Shown: positions 17,228 to 27,186 of the stretch, one piece after another
Position numbering within the stretch: the stretch's first letter is position 1
How the letters are laid out: each line of letters starts with the position of its first letter
NCBI GenBank assembly: GCA_900468285.1
Contig: UBTF01000008.1
Coordinates: 248,001 to 312,000, forward strand
DNA length: 64,000 nt
Source: Hyphomicrobiales bacterium
GTDB lineage: Bacteria > Pseudomonadota > Alphaproteobacteria > Rhizobiales > Rhizobiaceae
Reading direction: 5' to 3'
Notes under the pieces: model-generated
The model's input: the letters and a program-made list of their open reading frames with translations, nothing else
What the model was told of the DNA's origin: nothing
Database searches by the model: none
Position numbers and translations under genes: made by a program

Positions 17228-17986
17228 ATGTCCACCGACCATATCCTTCTGGAACGTCTTGAAACCGCACCCGGCGTGCAGATCATCCGCTTCAACCGGC
17301 CTGACAAGAAGAATGCCATCACGGATGCGATGTATCGCGCCATGATCGAGGCTCTTGGCGCCGCAGACGCGGACGCTGATATCCGCGTCATCGCCTTTCT
17401 CGGGTCTCCCGGCTGTTTTTCAGCGGGCAATGACATGGCCGATTTCATGGCCTTTGCCATGTCCGGCGGCAAGGGAAGGCTCGCTGCAGGCGATTTCCTC
17501 CACGCGCTTGTCGGCGTACAGAAACCCATCGTCTCTGGTGTCGATGGCCTTGCCATCGGCATCGGCACGACGCTGAACCTCCACTGCGACCTGACGGTGG
17601 CCTCAAGCCGCAGCCTGTTCAAAACGCCTTTCGTGGATCTGGCGCTGGTGCCTGAAGCCGCATCCAGCCTGCTGGTGCCGCGTATCATGGGCCACCAGCG
17701 CGCCTTCGCTCTGTTGGCGGCAGGGGAAGGCTTCTCGGCCGATCAGGCGCAACAGGCCGGTTTGATCTGGAAGGTCGTGCCCGAGACCGAGGTTGAGGCG
17801 GAAACATTGAAGATCGCCGCGATGCTGGCGGCAAAACCGCCACAGGCGCTGAAGATTGCCCGGGATCTGCTGCGTGGCGATAGCGCGGATATCCGCGCGA
17901 GGATCGATGCGGAAATCATCCACTTCGCGGCGCAGCTGCAAAGTGCGGAAGCAAGGGCAGCCTTCGAGGCGTTCATGCGGCGTTAA
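17228..17986 (+). CDS. Enoyl-CoA hydratase / crotonase family protein
   Basis: A 252-residue crotonase-fold protein expected to hydrate the enoyl-CoA made by the dehydrogenase encoded 9 bases upstream. The oxyanion-hole segments are CFSAGNDMADF (near residue 65) and VDGLAIGIGTTLNLHCDLTV (near 105), and LVPEAASSLLVPRIMG carries one catalytic-position glutamate. GAGGAG precedes the ATG. Crotonases vary widely in reaction, and the second glutamate position cannot be judged without an alignment, so isomerase or hydrolase activity is possible. Confidence 0.88.
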   Translation: MSTDHILLERLETAPGVQIIRFNRPDKKNAITDAMYRAMIEALGAADADADIRVIAFLGSPGCFSAGNDMADFMAFAMSGGKGRLAAGDFLHALVGVQKPIVSGVDGLAIGIGTTLNLHCDLTVASSRSLFKTPFVDLALVPEAASSLLVPRIMGHQRAFALLAAGEGFSADQAQQAGLIWKVVPETEVEAETLKIAAMLAAKPPQALKIARDLLRGDSADIRARIDAEIIHFAAQLQSAEARAAFEAFMRR

Positions 17987-18080
17987 GCCTCGTTGGTGAA
18001 AACTGACGGCCTTTACGAAACTGGAAGGGATGAGACATATTCCTGAACGGTATCGATCATCTCCTGAGAAAGCCGCCACA

Positions 18081-18401
18081 ATGCGCATCATCGTCTTTGC
18101 AATGCTTGCCGCCATGTCTGTTTCCAACATTGCGGAAGCCGCAAGTCTTCAGTCTCCATGGGCGTCGCATCCAGCGCAAAGCGATGTGGTGGAAATTCAG
18201 AATTTCAACAGCCAGGCCGGCCCATCCAACCGCAGAAACAACCACGAGCGCCGTCGTCCAGGTTTCGTCTGCGTGGTAACCCCGCCCGATAGCGCCAATC
18301 GCTCGCGCCCCTATGTCTGCCCCGCGCAAACGGGTCGGGTTGGCGGCCGCTGCCGGTGCAACGGCGTGGTGGGGAATGGCAATATCGATACGGCATGGTA
18401 G
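18081..18401 (+). CDS. Small exported protein with conserved cysteines, unknown function
   Basis: A 106-residue protein with a clear signal peptide (MRIIVFAMLAAMSVSNIAEA). The mature part is polar and Arg/Asn-rich in the middle, then has four cysteines in the order FVCVVTP, YVCPAQTG and GGRCRCNG, ending in NGNIDTAW. The even number suggests one or two periplasmic disulfides. I know similar short proteins from Rhizobiales but no function. The frame opens at 18030, but the ATG at 18081 begins the signal peptide. A strong terminator follows 28 bases after the stop. Confidence 0.75.
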   Translation: MRIIVFAMLAAMSVSNIAEAASLQSPWASHPAQSDVVEIQNFNSQAGPSNRRNNHERRRPGFVCVVTPPDSANRSRPYVCPAQTGRVGGRCRCNGVVGNGNIDTAW

Positions 18402-18428
18402 CCGTCCGCTCGTAACGGCAAGGCTTAT

Positions 18429-18460
18429 AACGGGAAGCGACGGCTTCCCGTTTTATTTTT
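18429..18460 (+). terminator. Bidirectional intrinsic terminator
   Basis: AACGGGAAGC (18429-18438) pairs perfectly with GCTTCCCGTT (18443-18452) across a GACG loop and is followed by TTATTTTT. The tail overlaps the stop codon of the convergent methyltransferase gene. Confidence 0.88.
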
Positions 18461-19703
18461 CCAATGTTGCGACCGCTTCCACATGCGGCGACCATAAGAA
18501 TTGATCGATGGGCGTGACGCTGGTGACCCGGTAGCCACCTTCGATCAGAATGGCGAGATCGCGCGCAAGCGAAAGTGGATTGCAGCTGACGGCGACGATC
18601 TTCTTCACGCCGCTGCGGGCAAGCTCCTTGCACTGCGCTTCCGCACCCGCACGTGGCGGATCGAAGACGACGGCGTCGAAGTTCTTGAGTTCCTTGATGA
18701 TCAGCGGATGGCGGAAAAGGTCACGCTTCTCGATGGTAACAGGCTTGAGGCCCTGCGTGTTACGCGCCGCCAGATCCAGCGCCTTCAAAGGCTTGTCTTC
18801 CGCTTCCACCGCATGAACCTTGCCCAGCCGGGCCAGCCGCAGCGCAAATGTGCCGGAGCCGCAGAACAGATCGGCGATGCGCTTGGACTTGCCGACATGC
18901 GCCAAGACCAGCCGCGCCATGGCATCTTCCGCCTGCTTGGTGGCCTGGGCAAACCCGCCTGAAGGCGGAGAGATTGCGATCCCGTCGAATTCGATCATCG
19001 GCTTTTGCGGCTCGATCAGAATTTCCCCTGAAATCGACACGCGAGCAATACCGCGCATGGACAGGACAATTTCGGTCACGGTCCGGCGTTGCTTGTCATT
19101 GACAGCCTTGAGGCCCTCGAAGGAGATATCGAGGCCCGACAGGGTCTCCATCACGGCAATGCGGAATGGTTCGGCATTGCCGGCGAGCGGCAGGCCGATG
19201 GCGCGGATGGCGTCAAGCCGCGACACGATCCCGTCCGAGCTGACGGGACATTCCTCGATGGCCACGATGTGATGGCTGTTGGCCTGGCTAAAGCCCAGCA
19301 GCAAGCCTTTTTCCGTTTTGCGGGCGGTAAAGACGACACGACGCCTTTCGCCCGGTCGACACTGAACGAGTGCGCCGACCTCCACATCCAGTCCTTTGGA
19401 TTTCATCGCAGCGACAACGAGGCTGCGTTTGAAAACGTGATAGGGCTCGTCAGCCATATGCTGAAGCGAACAGCCACCGCATGTGCCGTTCTTTCCATCT
19501 GGTCCGAAATGGCGACAGGCGGGTTCGCGTCGCTCCGGTGCCGGTTCGGCAATGGACATGACCGTGCCCTGGTCCTTGATACGGGCAATCGCCACCGTTT
19601 CACCGGGCAATGCGAAGGGCACGTAAACCGTGCCATCGGGACAGTGCGCGATGCCGTCGCCCTGCGCGCCCAGACTTTGAATCTTGACGGTCTGGGTGCT
19701 CAT
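18453..19703 (-). CDS. Class I SAM-dependent RNA (uracil-5-)methyltransferase, RumA/TrmA family
   Basis: A 416-residue enzyme of the m5U methyltransferase family, which includes RlmD (23S m5U1939) and TrmA (tRNA m5U54). A TRAM-like N-domain (GAQGDGIAHCPDGTVYVPF) is followed by the [4Fe-4S] cysteines in CRHFGPDGKNGTCGGCSLQH, the SAM-binding IADLFCGSGTFALRLARLG, the motif FDPPRAGAEAQC and the catalytic cysteine in VAVSCNPLSLARDL. Its start overlaps the tlyA stop by 4 bases (ATGA), so the two RNA methyltransferases are translationally coupled. Which RNA and uridine it modifies is not decided by sequence. Confidence 0.9.
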   Translation of the reverse strand: MSTQTVKIQSLGAQGDGIAHCPDGTVYVPFALPGETVAIARIKDQGTVMSIAEPAPERREPACRHFGPDGKNGTCGGCSLQHMADEPYHVFKRSLVVAAMKSKGLDVEVGALVQCRPGERRRVVFTARKTEKGLLLGFSQANSHHIVAIEECPVSSDGIVSRLDAIRAIGLPLAGNAEPFRIAVMETLSGLDISFEGLKAVNDKQRRTVTEIVLSMRGIARVSISGEILIEPQKPMIEFDGIAISPPSGGFAQATKQAEDAMARLVLAHVGKSKRIADLFCGSGTFALRLARLGKVHAVEAEDKPLKALDLAARNTQGLKPVTIEKRDLFRHPLIIKELKNFDAVVFDPPRAGAEAQCKELARSGVKKIVAVSCNPLSLARDLAILIEGGYRVTSVTPIDQFLWSPHVEAVATLEK

Positions 19704-20452
19704 GGCTTTCTGCCTCCAAGCAGGAACTCGACGTTTCCATCGCCCCCGGCGATGGGGGAGGGAATGAGGCCAAGGCTGACCCAGCCCATATCCTCGACCA
19801 GCCAGCGTTCCAGCTCTGCGGCAACAGCCGGTGCGGTCTCAGGATCCTTCAACAGTCCCGCCTTGCTGATGGCATCGCGTCCCGCTTCGAATTGCGGCTT
19901 GACCAGCAGAATGGCGATTGCCCCCGGCTCTGCCAGTTCAAGGGCAGGCGCCAGCGCCAGCTTCAACGAAATGAAAGACACATCCGAAACGATGAAACTG
20001 ATCGGGCGGTTGTCAATGTCGTCGCTGGTCAGGAAGCGTGCGTTGTAGCCTTCGATACTGGTGACGCGCGGGTCACTTTCAACGCGCGGGTGGATCTGGC
20101 CATGGCCGACATCGATGGACGTCACATGCGCCGCACCCCGGTTGAGCAGCACTTCGGTGAAGCCACCCGTGGACGCGCCCACATCCAGACATTCGTGGCC
20201 GGATGGGTCGAGGCCGAAATGGTCGAGTGCGGCCACCAGTTTCAGCGCCGCGCGGGACACGTAGCCCTGCGCGGGATCGCTGACTTCGAACTTCACGTTT
20301 CCGGGGAAGGTGAGGCTGGGCTTGGTGACGACTTTGCCGTTGACCCGCACGGTGCCCCGGGAGACCGCGTCGCGTGCGCGAGAGCGGCTTGCAAACAGGC
20401 CGCGCGATACCAGAAGCTGGTCCAGCCGTTGATTTTCAGATGAATTAGACAT
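19700..20452 (-). CDS. tlyA: TlyA family rRNA (cytidine-2'-O)-methyltransferase
   Basis: TlyA proteins combine an N-terminal S4 RNA-binding domain (RLDQLLVSRGLFASRSRARD, then GTVRVNGKVVTKPS) with a FtsJ-like methyltransferase domain (CLDVGASTGGFTEVLLNRGA, FIVSDVSFISLKLAL, LVKPQFEAGRD). In mycobacteria TlyA 2'-O-methylates both rRNAs. I chose the ATG at 20452 (MSNSSENQRLDQ, 250 residues) because the S4 domain starts close behind it; the frame opens at 20488. It is coupled to the downstream RumA-family gene and divergent from the chemoreceptor gene. Confidence 0.92.
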   Translation of the reverse strand: MSNSSENQRLDQLLVSRGLFASRSRARDAVSRGTVRVNGKVVTKPSLTFPGNVKFEVSDPAQGYVSRAALKLVAALDHFGLDPSGHECLDVGASTGGFTEVLLNRGAAHVTSIDVGHGQIHPRVESDPRVTSIEGYNARFLTSDDIDNRPISFIVSDVSFISLKLALAPALELAEPGAIAILLVKPQFEAGRDAISKAGLLKDPETAPAVAAELERWLVEDMGWVSLGLIPSPIAGGDGNVEFLLGGRKP

Positions 20453-20708
20453 GGTCGTGTCAATGACTGTCAAAAGCCCGTAACGCAAGCATTTTATGAG
20501 GGATGCCAGCAGTGCAGTGATTGTCTGATGGCGGGACTGTCGGAGCCAATCAGGGTTTAAGTGAAAATAAACCGCTGCTCGCTAACGTTACGTCAAGCTG
20601 AGTTTCGGCTCGAAACTTCTGCCATGATGGCGGCCCCAGGAAAATCAATGACGCTGTGCCACTGGGAATCTGGCCCCGGTCATATCTGACGTGTCGAAAG
20701 AGTTCTCG

Positions 20709-22736
20709 ATGTCTTTAAAAAATCTCCCAATTAACCTGAAACTGGTCGCGACCTTTATTGCTCTGATGGCAGTTTGCCTTGTTGCATCGGCGGTCGTGTT
20801 TTTACAAACCATTGAAGCAAAACGTATTTCCGACGAACAGGTCAACACGGGCAAGATCGTTTCAGCAGTTGATGCTGCCCTGGCTGCAATGCTGGAACAG
20901 GCTGTCAATCAGCGCGGCTATATCCTGTTCCGCACCGAGAGCACTTACAATGACGTCTTTGCAAACCGCACATTGATGCTGAAGAAGCTGGATGAGGCGC
21001 GCGGTTACGCTGCCGACCAGCCGGACATCCTGAAATCCATCGATGACATGCAGACAGCGGCAACCGTGTTCTACACGCAGTTGATGGAGCCTCAGCTTGC
21101 GGCTCGCAAGAACACTGAAGCACCGATTTCCGAAGTCATCGAGATCGGACGCAACAACGGCAAGGGTCAGCTGGACGGCTTCCGTGCTGCAGCTTCCAAG
21201 ATCAAGGCAGAATTGGCCGTTGCCACCGAAGCACAGATCGCCGCACAGGAACAAGCGCATGGTGGCCTGCGCCTTGCGCTTCTGGGCGGTGGCGCGGCGG
21301 CTGGCGTCGTCGCTGTCCTCCTGATCTGGGCTCTCTCCCGCGCAATCGTTTCGCCAATCGTCGCCATGACCGCCGCCATGGGCCGCCTTGCTGATGGTGA
21401 CACCTCCGTAGAAGTCCCGGCAGTGGATCACGGCGACGAAGTCGGCAAGATGGCAAAGGCCGTTCTGGTCTTCAAGGAAGCCGGGATCGAGAACTCTCGT
21501 CTGGCGGAAGAAGGCGATCGTATGCGATTTGCCACCGAAGCCGATCGGAAACGAAATGAAGCAGAAAAGGCACGCGCCGAGGCCGAACAGATCTTTGCAA
21601 GCGAAGAACTTGCCAAGGGCTTGCAGGCATTGGCCGACGGCGACCTTGCTTACCGCATCGACGCCCCCTTCGCCCCCTCGATGGAGCCGCTGCGGGTAAA
21701 TTTCAACCATTCGCTTGAAAAGCTTCAGAGCACCATGCGCACCGTTGGCGAGAACGCCGCAGCCATCAATGCTGGCGCATCCGAAATGCTCGCTGCGGCA
21801 GATGACCTCTCCCGCCGAACCGAACAGCAGGCCGCATCCATCGAAGAGACAGCTGCTGCTCTGGAAGAGATCACGACCACCGTGCGTGACAGCGCAAGAG
21901 GCGCTGAAGAGGCAAGCACGCTGGTTCAGCGCGCCCGTTCGGGAGCAGAAAGCTCTGGTGTCGTCGTGCGCAAGGCGGTTGCCGCCATGCAGGAGATCGA
22001 AAAATCCTCCGGCGAAATCACCAGCATCATTGGCGTCATCGACGATATCGCCTTCCAGACCAATTTGCTTGCCCTCAACGCCGGTGTCGAGGCAGCTCGC
22101 GCTGGTGAAGCTGGCAAAGGCTTTGCCGTTGTCGCGCAGGAAGTTCGTGAACTGGCCCAAAGATCGGCAAACGCTGCCAAGGAGATCAAGAATCTCATCA
22201 GTGCTTCAAGCCAGCAGGTTGAAAACGGCGTGAACCTGGTTGACGAAACCGGCAAGGCACTCGAAGCGATCATCATGGAAGTTGAGGAAATCAACGCGCA
22301 CGTCACCACGATCGTTACCGCCGCCCGCGAACAGGCGACGGGGCTGCAAGAGATTAACACCGCCGTCAACACCATGGATCAGGGCACGCAGCAGAATGCC
22401 GCAATGGTCGAACAGCAAACCGCGGCAAGCCATTCGCTGGCACGTGAAGCAGAAGCCCTGAATGGCCTGATCGGCCAGTTCAATCTCGGTGGTGGGGGTC
22501 GTGGCACGACAGTGTTCACGCCATCCATCGCGCCTTCGGCGCCGAGATCTTCCTCGCCAGTGGCCCCCAAATCTTCCTTTTCGGCCAAGCCACGTCCAGC
22601 GATAGCCGCAGCTAAGCCAACCGCGCGTCCTGTCTCCTCACCAGCCCGCGCACTTACCCAGAATCTTGCAAAGGCCTTCGCCCCGCAAGCAGAAGCGGAA
22701 GCCAAGCCATCTGCCCAGAACTGGGAAGAATTCTAG
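20709..22736 (+). CDS. Methyl-accepting chemotaxis protein
   Basis: A 675-residue chemoreceptor that signals ligand state to CheA/CheW. The order is: short cytoplasmic N-terminus, TM1 (about 10-32), a helical periplasmic sensor of about 155 residues resembling CHASE3 or four-helix-bundle domains, TM2 (about 188-210, [20 protein letters not shown]), HAMP, and the signalling domain with hairpin tip [20 protein letters not shown]. An Ala/Pro-rich linker leads to the terminal pentapeptide NWEEF, a tether for the adaptation enzymes CheR/CheB. The ATG at 20709 has AAGAG about 7 bases upstream; a GTG at 20691 is less likely. The ligand is unknown. Confidence 0.95.
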   Translation: MSLKNLPINLKLVATFIALMAVCLVASAVVFLQTIEAKRISDEQVNTGKIVSAVDAALAAMLEQAVNQRGYILFRTESTYNDVFANRTLMLKKLDEARGYAADQPDILKSIDDMQTAATVFYTQLMEPQLAARKNTEAPISEVIEIGRNNGKGQLDGFRAAASKIKAELAVATEAQIAAQEQAHGGLRLALLGGGAAAGVVAVLLIWALSRAIVSPIVAMTAAMGRLADGDTSVEVPAVDHGDEVGKMAKAVLVFKEAGIENSRLAEEGDRMRFATEADRKRNEAEKARAEAEQIFASEELAKGLQALADGDLAYRIDAPFAPSMEPLRVNFNHSLEKLQSTMRTVGENAAAINAGASEMLAAADDLSRRTEQQAASIEETAAALEEITTTVRDSARGAEEASTLVQRARSGAESSGVVVRKAVAAMQEIEKSSGEITSIIGVIDDIAFQTNLLALNAGVEAARAGEAGKGFAVVAQEVRELAQRSANAAKEIKNLISASSQQVENGVNLVDETGKALEAIIMEVEEINAHVTTIVTAAREQATGLQEINTAVNTMDQGTQQNAAMVEQQTAASHSLAREAEALNGLIGQFNLGGGGRGTTVFTPSIAPSAPRSSSPVAPKSSFSAKPRPAIAAAKPTARPVSSPARALTQNLAKAFAPQAEAEAKPSAQNWEEF

Positions 22737-22755
22737 GCTCCAAGGCATGATAGAC

Positions 22756-22799
22756 TAAGCAAAAAGCCCGCCGGATCGCTCCGGCGGGCTTTTTGCTTA
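22756..22799. terminator. Bidirectional intrinsic terminator between mcp and dxs
   Basis: Two 20-base arms (22756-22775 and 22780-22799) form a perfect stem with a 4-base TCGC loop. The core is GCCCGCCGGA/TCCGGCGGGC flanked by A-runs and T-runs on both strands, so it can terminate the convergent mcp and dxs transcripts. Confidence 0.93.
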
Positions 22800-22820
22800 T
22801 GTTCACCATGGGCCGGCAGC

Positions 22821-24731
22821 TTAAACCGCGTAACCCAGTCCCGTTTGCTTCTGTCCCAGAGCCTTAAAAACAGTCGAAACGATGCCTGCGCGGTCAAGGC
22901 CGGCATTGGCATACATGATTTCCGGCTTGGCCTGCTCGACCCATTGGTCAGGCAGCGTCAGGGTGCGGACTTTCAAACCTGTATCGAGCAGACCTGCGCC
23001 TGCCAGGAAATGCAGCACGTGGGCTCCAAATCCGCCCGCAGATCCTTCCTCTATCGTGATCAGCACCTCGTGGTGGGACGCCAATTGCCGGATAAGATCG
23101 AGATCAAGCGGCTTTGCGAAGCGCGCATCCGCGACGGTTGTCGAAAGTCCCGCCGCGTCCATGTCTTCTGCAGCCGCCAGACACTCCGCCAGGCGCGTGC
23201 CAAAGGACAGCAAGGCAATCTTTGAGCCTTCCTTGACGATGCGTCCTTTGCCGATTTCGAGGATTTCGCCGCGGCTTGGCATTTCGATGCCAACGCCTTC
23301 GCCACGCGGGTAGCGGAATGAGATCGGGCCTTCGTCATAAGCGGCGGCCGTGCGAACCATATGCTTCAGTTCTGCTTCGTCCGAAGCCGCCATCACGACC
23401 ATGCCGGGCAGGGTGGCCAGGAAGGTGGTATCAAATGAGCCCGCATGGGTAGGGCCATCAGCGCCGACAAAGCCAGCGCGGTCAATGGGGAAGCGGACCG
23501 GTAGCGACTGGATCGCCACATCATGCACCAGCTGGTCGTAGCCGCGTTGCAGGAAGGTGGAATAAAGCGCGCAGAACGGTTTGTAGCCATCCGCAGCAAG
23601 CCCTGCGGCAAAGGTCACGGCGTGCTGTTCGGCAATGCCGACATCGAAAGTGCGCTTGGGGAAAAGCTCGGCCAGCCTGTCGAGACCCGTTCCATTCGGC
23701 ATGGCGGCGCTGACACCGACGATCTTCTCGTCAAGCGTGGCTTCCTGCACCAGTGCCTCCGCAAACACGCTCGTATAGCTCGGCGCATTGGGCTTTGCCT
23801 TTGCCTGCGCGCCGGTGATGACATCGAACTTGTTGACGCCGTGATATTTGTCGGCAGCAGCTTCGGCAGGGGCGTAACCCTTGCCCTTTTGCGTTACGAC
23901 ATGGATCAGCACCGGCCCCTTCTGGTTATCCCGCACATTGCGCAAGACCGGCAGAAGATGCTCGAAGGAATGGCCGTCGATGGGACCGATGTGATAGAAG
24001 CCGAGCTCCTCGAACAACGTGCCGCCGGTCACATAGCCGCGGGCATGGGTGACGGCGCGGGTAATGGCGCGGTCGATCGTCTTGCCGAGATAGGCTGTCA
24101 GCTTCTTTCCGAAATCGCGAAAGCCCATATAGGTCCGGCCAGAAGCCAGACGCGCCAGATAAGCGCTCATCGCACCGGTTGGAGGGGCAATCGACATGTC
24201 GTTGTCGTTGAGGATGACAATCAGGCGCGCATCCAGCGCACCGGCATTGTTCAAGGCCTCGAAGGCCATGCCGGCGGACATGGAGCCATCGCCGATGACG
24301 GAAATGACCTTGCGATTGCTCCCGTCAAGCTCTGCCGCCACTGCCATGCCGAGACCGGCTGAAATGGAGGTGGAGGAGTGCCCGGCGCCGAAATCGTCAT
24401 ATTCGCTTTCCGCGCGGCGCGTGAAGCCGGATAGGCCGCCTTCCTGTCGCAGCGTGCGAATGCGGTCACGTCGACCGGTGAGGATCTTGTGCGGGTAGCA
24501 TTGATGGCCGACATCGAAGATGAGCCGGTCGTCCGGCGTGTTGAACACCTTGTGAATGGCAATGGTCAGTTCCACCACGCCTAGGCCCGCGCCAAGATGT
24601 CCGCCTGTCGTCGAAACGGCGTCGATCATCTCGTCGCGCAACTCTCTGGCCAGTTGCGGCAGATCGCGGTCATCGATCTCCTTAAGATCGGATGGGAATT
24701 TCACCCGGTCAAGCAACGGTGTCTGTAGCAT
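22821..24731 (-). CDS. dxs: 1-deoxy-D-xylulose-5-phosphate synthase
   Basis: Dxs condenses pyruvate and glyceraldehyde-3-phosphate with thiamine diphosphate as the first step of the MEP isoprenoid pathway; ispH of the same pathway lies near 51.3 kb. The 636-residue protein shows [20 protein letters not shown], the histidine region [17 protein letters not shown], the ThDP/Mg motif [16 protein letters not shown], and the transketolase pyrimidine-domain glutamate in [14 protein letters not shown]. The ATG at 24731 is preferred over an in-frame TTG at 24740; neither has a strong ribosome binding site. It is convergent with the chemoreceptor gene. Confidence 0.97.
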   Translation of the reverse strand: MLQTPLLDRVKFPSDLKEIDDRDLPQLARELRDEMIDAVSTTGGHLGAGLGVVELTIAIHKVFNTPDDRLIFDVGHQCYPHKILTGRRDRIRTLRQEGGLSGFTRRAESEYDDFGAGHSSTSISAGLGMAVAAELDGSNRKVISVIGDGSMSAGMAFEALNNAGALDARLIVILNDNDMSIAPPTGAMSAYLARLASGRTYMGFRDFGKKLTAYLGKTIDRAITRAVTHARGYVTGGTLFEELGFYHIGPIDGHSFEHLLPVLRNVRDNQKGPVLIHVVTQKGKGYAPAEAAADKYHGVNKFDVITGAQAKAKPNAPSYTSVFAEALVQEATLDEKIVGVSAAMPNGTGLDRLAELFPKRTFDVGIAEQHAVTFAAGLAADGYKPFCALYSTFLQRGYDQLVHDVAIQSLPVRFPIDRAGFVGADGPTHAGSFDTTFLATLPGMVVMAASDEAELKHMVRTAAAYDEGPISFRYPRGEGVGIEMPSRGEILEIGKGRIVKEGSKIALLSFGTRLAECLAAAEDMDAAGLSTTVADARFAKPLDLDLIRQLASHHEVLITIEEGSAGGFGAHVLHFLAGAGLLDTGLKVRTLTLPDQWVEQAKPEIMYANAGLDRAGIVSTVFKALGQKQTGLGYAV

Positions 24732-24831
24732 TGCGGTCAATCGTTCGGCCTTCGTATTTGATGTTCAAGCTGTCGGTACCAGATGGTGTACAACATCGGT
24801 TTCAGCAAGATTGCGTTCGTTGTATCGAATT

Positions 24832-25755
24832 TCAACCCTTCGGCAAAGGGACAAACTCTTCTTCATCCCCCGGTACGATGTCGAAGCGCCCCGTTCGCCA
24901 TTCTTCCTTGGCCTTCTCGATGCGGTCTTTTGATGACGAAACAAAATTCCACCAGATATAGCGCCTGGAATTGAGCGCGGCACCACCAAAAAGCATGATA
25001 TGGCAGCCGCCAACGCCGCCCTTCAGCGTAATGTCATCCCCCGCCCTAAACACGACCAGTTGATCGGCAGCAAAGACATCGCCCGCCACCTCCAGGCAGC
25101 CGGATAGGATGTAGATTGCCCGTTCTTCCTGATCCGCCTGAAACGGGAACTTTGCCCCGGCCTCAAGCGTCAGGTCGACATAGAGCGTCTCCGTAAAGGT
25201 CTTGACCGGCGACGACAGGCCCGCCAACGAGCCGATGACCACGCGGCCCGTGGCCCCCTTGATGTCGATAACAGGCATGGCGTCGCGCCCGACATGGGTA
25301 AAATCGGGGGCGATTTCTTCCCTGTCATCGGGCAGGGCAAGCCAGGTTTGCAACCCCGACATGGAGTGCGGTTGGCCGCGCAGATTTTCCGGTGTCCGTT
25401 CCGAATGGACGATGCCGCGTCCTGCCGTCATCAGGTTGATATCGCCGGGGCGGATGACAAGTTCCGTGCCCAGACTGTCGCGATGCTTGATTTCGCCATC
25501 GAAAAGGTAGGTCAGGGTTGAAAGGCCGATATGCGGATGCGGCTTGACGTCGAGTGCCTGGTCGGCGCTCAATATCGATGGTCCCATACGGTCAAAAAAG
25601 ATGAAAGGGCCAACCAGACGGCGCTCACGCGTCGGCAGCGCCCTGCGCACGGCAAAGCCGCCAATATCGCTGGATCGAGGAATGATCAGGTTCTCGATGG
25701 CGTCGCAGGCGAATGCATCGCCTGCAGCCGGGTCATTTCCAGGGAAAAACGACAT
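24832..25755 (-). CDS. Pirin family protein
   Basis: A 307-residue bicupin protein. The N-terminal pirin cupin has the metal-binding residues in HPHIGLSTLTYLFDGEIKHRD and GRGIVHSERTPENL (three His and one Glu), and the C-terminal cupin follows after residue 165 (TETLYVDLTLEAGAKFPF). Bacterial pirins have been reported as quercetinases or as regulators of metabolic enzymes, so the role here is open. AGGAGA precedes the ATG at 25755. It lies upstream of dxs on the same strand with 100 bases between, so cotranscription is possible but unproven. Confidence 0.9.
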   Translation of the reverse strand: MSFFPGNDPAAGDAFACDAIENLIIPRSSDIGGFAVRRALPTRERRLVGPFIFFDRMGPSILSADQALDVKPHPHIGLSTLTYLFDGEIKHRDSLGTELVIRPGDINLMTAGRGIVHSERTPENLRGQPHSMSGLQTWLALPDDREEIAPDFTHVGRDAMPVIDIKGATGRVVIGSLAGLSSPVKTFTETLYVDLTLEAGAKFPFQADQEERAIYILSGCLEVAGDVFAADQLVVFRAGDDITLKGGVGGCHIMLFGGAALNSRRYIWWNFVSSSKDRIEKAKEEWRTGRFDIVPGDEEEFVPLPKG

Positions 25756-25975
25756 GGCAAATCTCCTGCGTGACGGGCCGGTAGCTTACCACGATTTCGG
25801 CGGCACGTGAGCGTTCTCTTATGGATGCAGAGTTCTCATCCTGATCAGGCGGACGATGCGCGACCTCGCGCCATCCTCTGTCTTGACCCGAGGATCTCAT
25901 AAACCCCAACATTGCACAGCGGATAGACCCTCTGCACAAGCCGGGGGTGACGTCGCATTTACGGGAGCTTCCAGC

Positions 25976-26230
25976 CTATTCGCCGTCGAGCGGCTCAACA
26001 CCGACCGGCTTGCCCGCGCGGTCCAGACGGATTTTCTCGATGCGCTTTTCAGCGGCAGTCAAAAGGGTTTCGCAGTGTTTTTTCAGGGCTTCGCCGCGCT
26101 CATAGATGGCGATGGATTCGTCCAGCGCGACATCGCCACGTTCCAGGCGGGCAACAATGCTTTCCAGCTCGGCGACAGCCTTTTCGAAAGAATAACCGCT
26201 GACATCGGCTGTGTTGGCATTTTCCGTCAT
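25976..26230 (-). CDS. xseB: Exodeoxyribonuclease VII small subunit
   Basis: XseB binds the XseA large subunit to form exonuclease VII, which degrades single-stranded DNA. The 84-residue product has the family core [20 protein letters not shown] and the helix [20 protein letters not shown]. The frame could start at a TTG at 26236 overlapping the previous stop, but the ATG at 26230 has AAGG about 9 bases upstream. It directly follows the HDAC-like gene and is translationally close to it. xseA is not in the window. Confidence 0.93.
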   Translation of the reverse strand: MTENANTADVSGYSFEKAVAELESIVARLERGDVALDESIAIYERGEALKKHCETLLTAAEKRIEKIRLDRAGKPVGVEPLDGE

Positions 26231-26232
26231 GT

Positions 26233-27168
26233 TCAACCCTTCATCATTCTCAAAATATGCATGGCTGCCGATTCCGCCAGCCCTTCCAGATCATAGCCAC
26301 CTTCAAGCAGGCTGACGACCCGGTTGGCGGCAAATTTGTCGGCCATCTCAAGAATTCGGCCCGTCGCCCAGTCGAAATCATCCCCCACCAGATTGATCTG
26401 GGCCAGCGGATCACGATGGTGGGCATCGAAACCCGCAGAGATGATGATGAGGTCAGGCGAAAAATCGGCAAGGGCAGGCAGCACGCGTGATTTGAAAGCC
26501 TCGCGGAAATGATCGCTGCCTGTGTTGGGCGAAAGCGGCGCATTCACCACATTGTTCTTGATGCCCGTTTCCTTCTTGTCACCGCTCCACGGATAAAGTG
26601 GCATCTGGTGGGTGGAACAGAAAAGGACCGATGGATCATTCCAGAAAATATCCTGGGTGCCGTTGCCGTGGTGGACATCCCAGTCGACGATGGCGACACG
26701 CTCTGCGCCATGAACCTTCTGCGCATGACGCGCTGCAATGGCGGCATTGTTGAAGAGGCAAAAGCCCATGGCCTTTTCGGTTTCGGCATGATGCCCCGGC
26801 GGACGGCTGGCAACGAACACATTGTCGGCTGCACCGCTGAACACATCGTCCACGGCAGCCATTGCCGCGCCAATGCCGGTCAAGGCTGCCTGAAGGCTCT
26901 TAGGGGAGGCATAGGTATCCGCTTCGATGCGGATGATTTCGCCGTCCTCTTCCGGTATCTGGCGCATGACCGATGTCAGATGGCGTTCGGGGTGCGCCAG
27001 CAGCACAGCATCCTCGTTGGCCTGCGGAGCCTGTTTGCGCTCCAGCCGTTCGAAATTAGGATGCTCCAGCGCGATATTGAGGGAACGCAAACGGTCCGGG
27101 CGCTCGGGGTGGCCCTGCGGCGTAATGTGTTCAAGAAATATCGGATGCTCGTAAAGTCGGGTTGCCAT
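26233..27168 (-). CDS. Histone deacetylase family protein (class II-like / acetylpolyamine amidohydrolase)
   Basis: A 311-residue zinc-dependent deacetylase-fold enzyme. The signature residues are seen: [20 protein letters not shown] (catalytic His pair), [16 protein letters not shown] (zinc Asp and His), [14 protein letters not shown] (second zinc Asp), and the C-terminal LLEGGYD. Bacterial members deacetylate polyamines or proteins; the substrate is unknown. GAGGAG sits about 9 bases before the ATG at 27168. It lies between bioY and xseB on the same strand with short gaps, so it may be part of one long transcript from bioM to xseB. Confidence 0.92.
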   Translation of the reverse strand: MATRLYEHPIFLEHITPQGHPERPDRLRSLNIALEHPNFERLERKQAPQANEDAVLLAHPERHLTSVMRQIPEEDGEIIRIEADTYASPKSLQAALTGIGAAMAAVDDVFSGAADNVFVASRPPGHHAETEKAMGFCLFNNAAIAARHAQKVHGAERVAIVDWDVHHGNGTQDIFWNDPSVLFCSTHQMPLYPWSGDKKETGIKNNVVNAPLSPNTGSDHFREAFKSRVLPALADFSPDLIIISAGFDAHHRDPLAQINLVGDDFDWATGRILEMADKFAANRVVSLLEGGYDLEGLAESAAMHILRMMKG

Positions 27169-27186
27169 TTCGGCTGCTCCTCAGCG

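Noticed and set aside
20581-20596. GCTAACGTTACGTCAA before mcp as a second LiuR-like operator
   Set aside because: Half-sites are similar, but the spacing is one base instead of two and the right arm is degenerate. The neighbouring genes have no catabolic role.
25856-26296. A 146-codon plus-strand frame over xseB
   Set aside because: It is the antisense of xseB and the end of the HDAC-like gene, with no motif or ribosome binding site.
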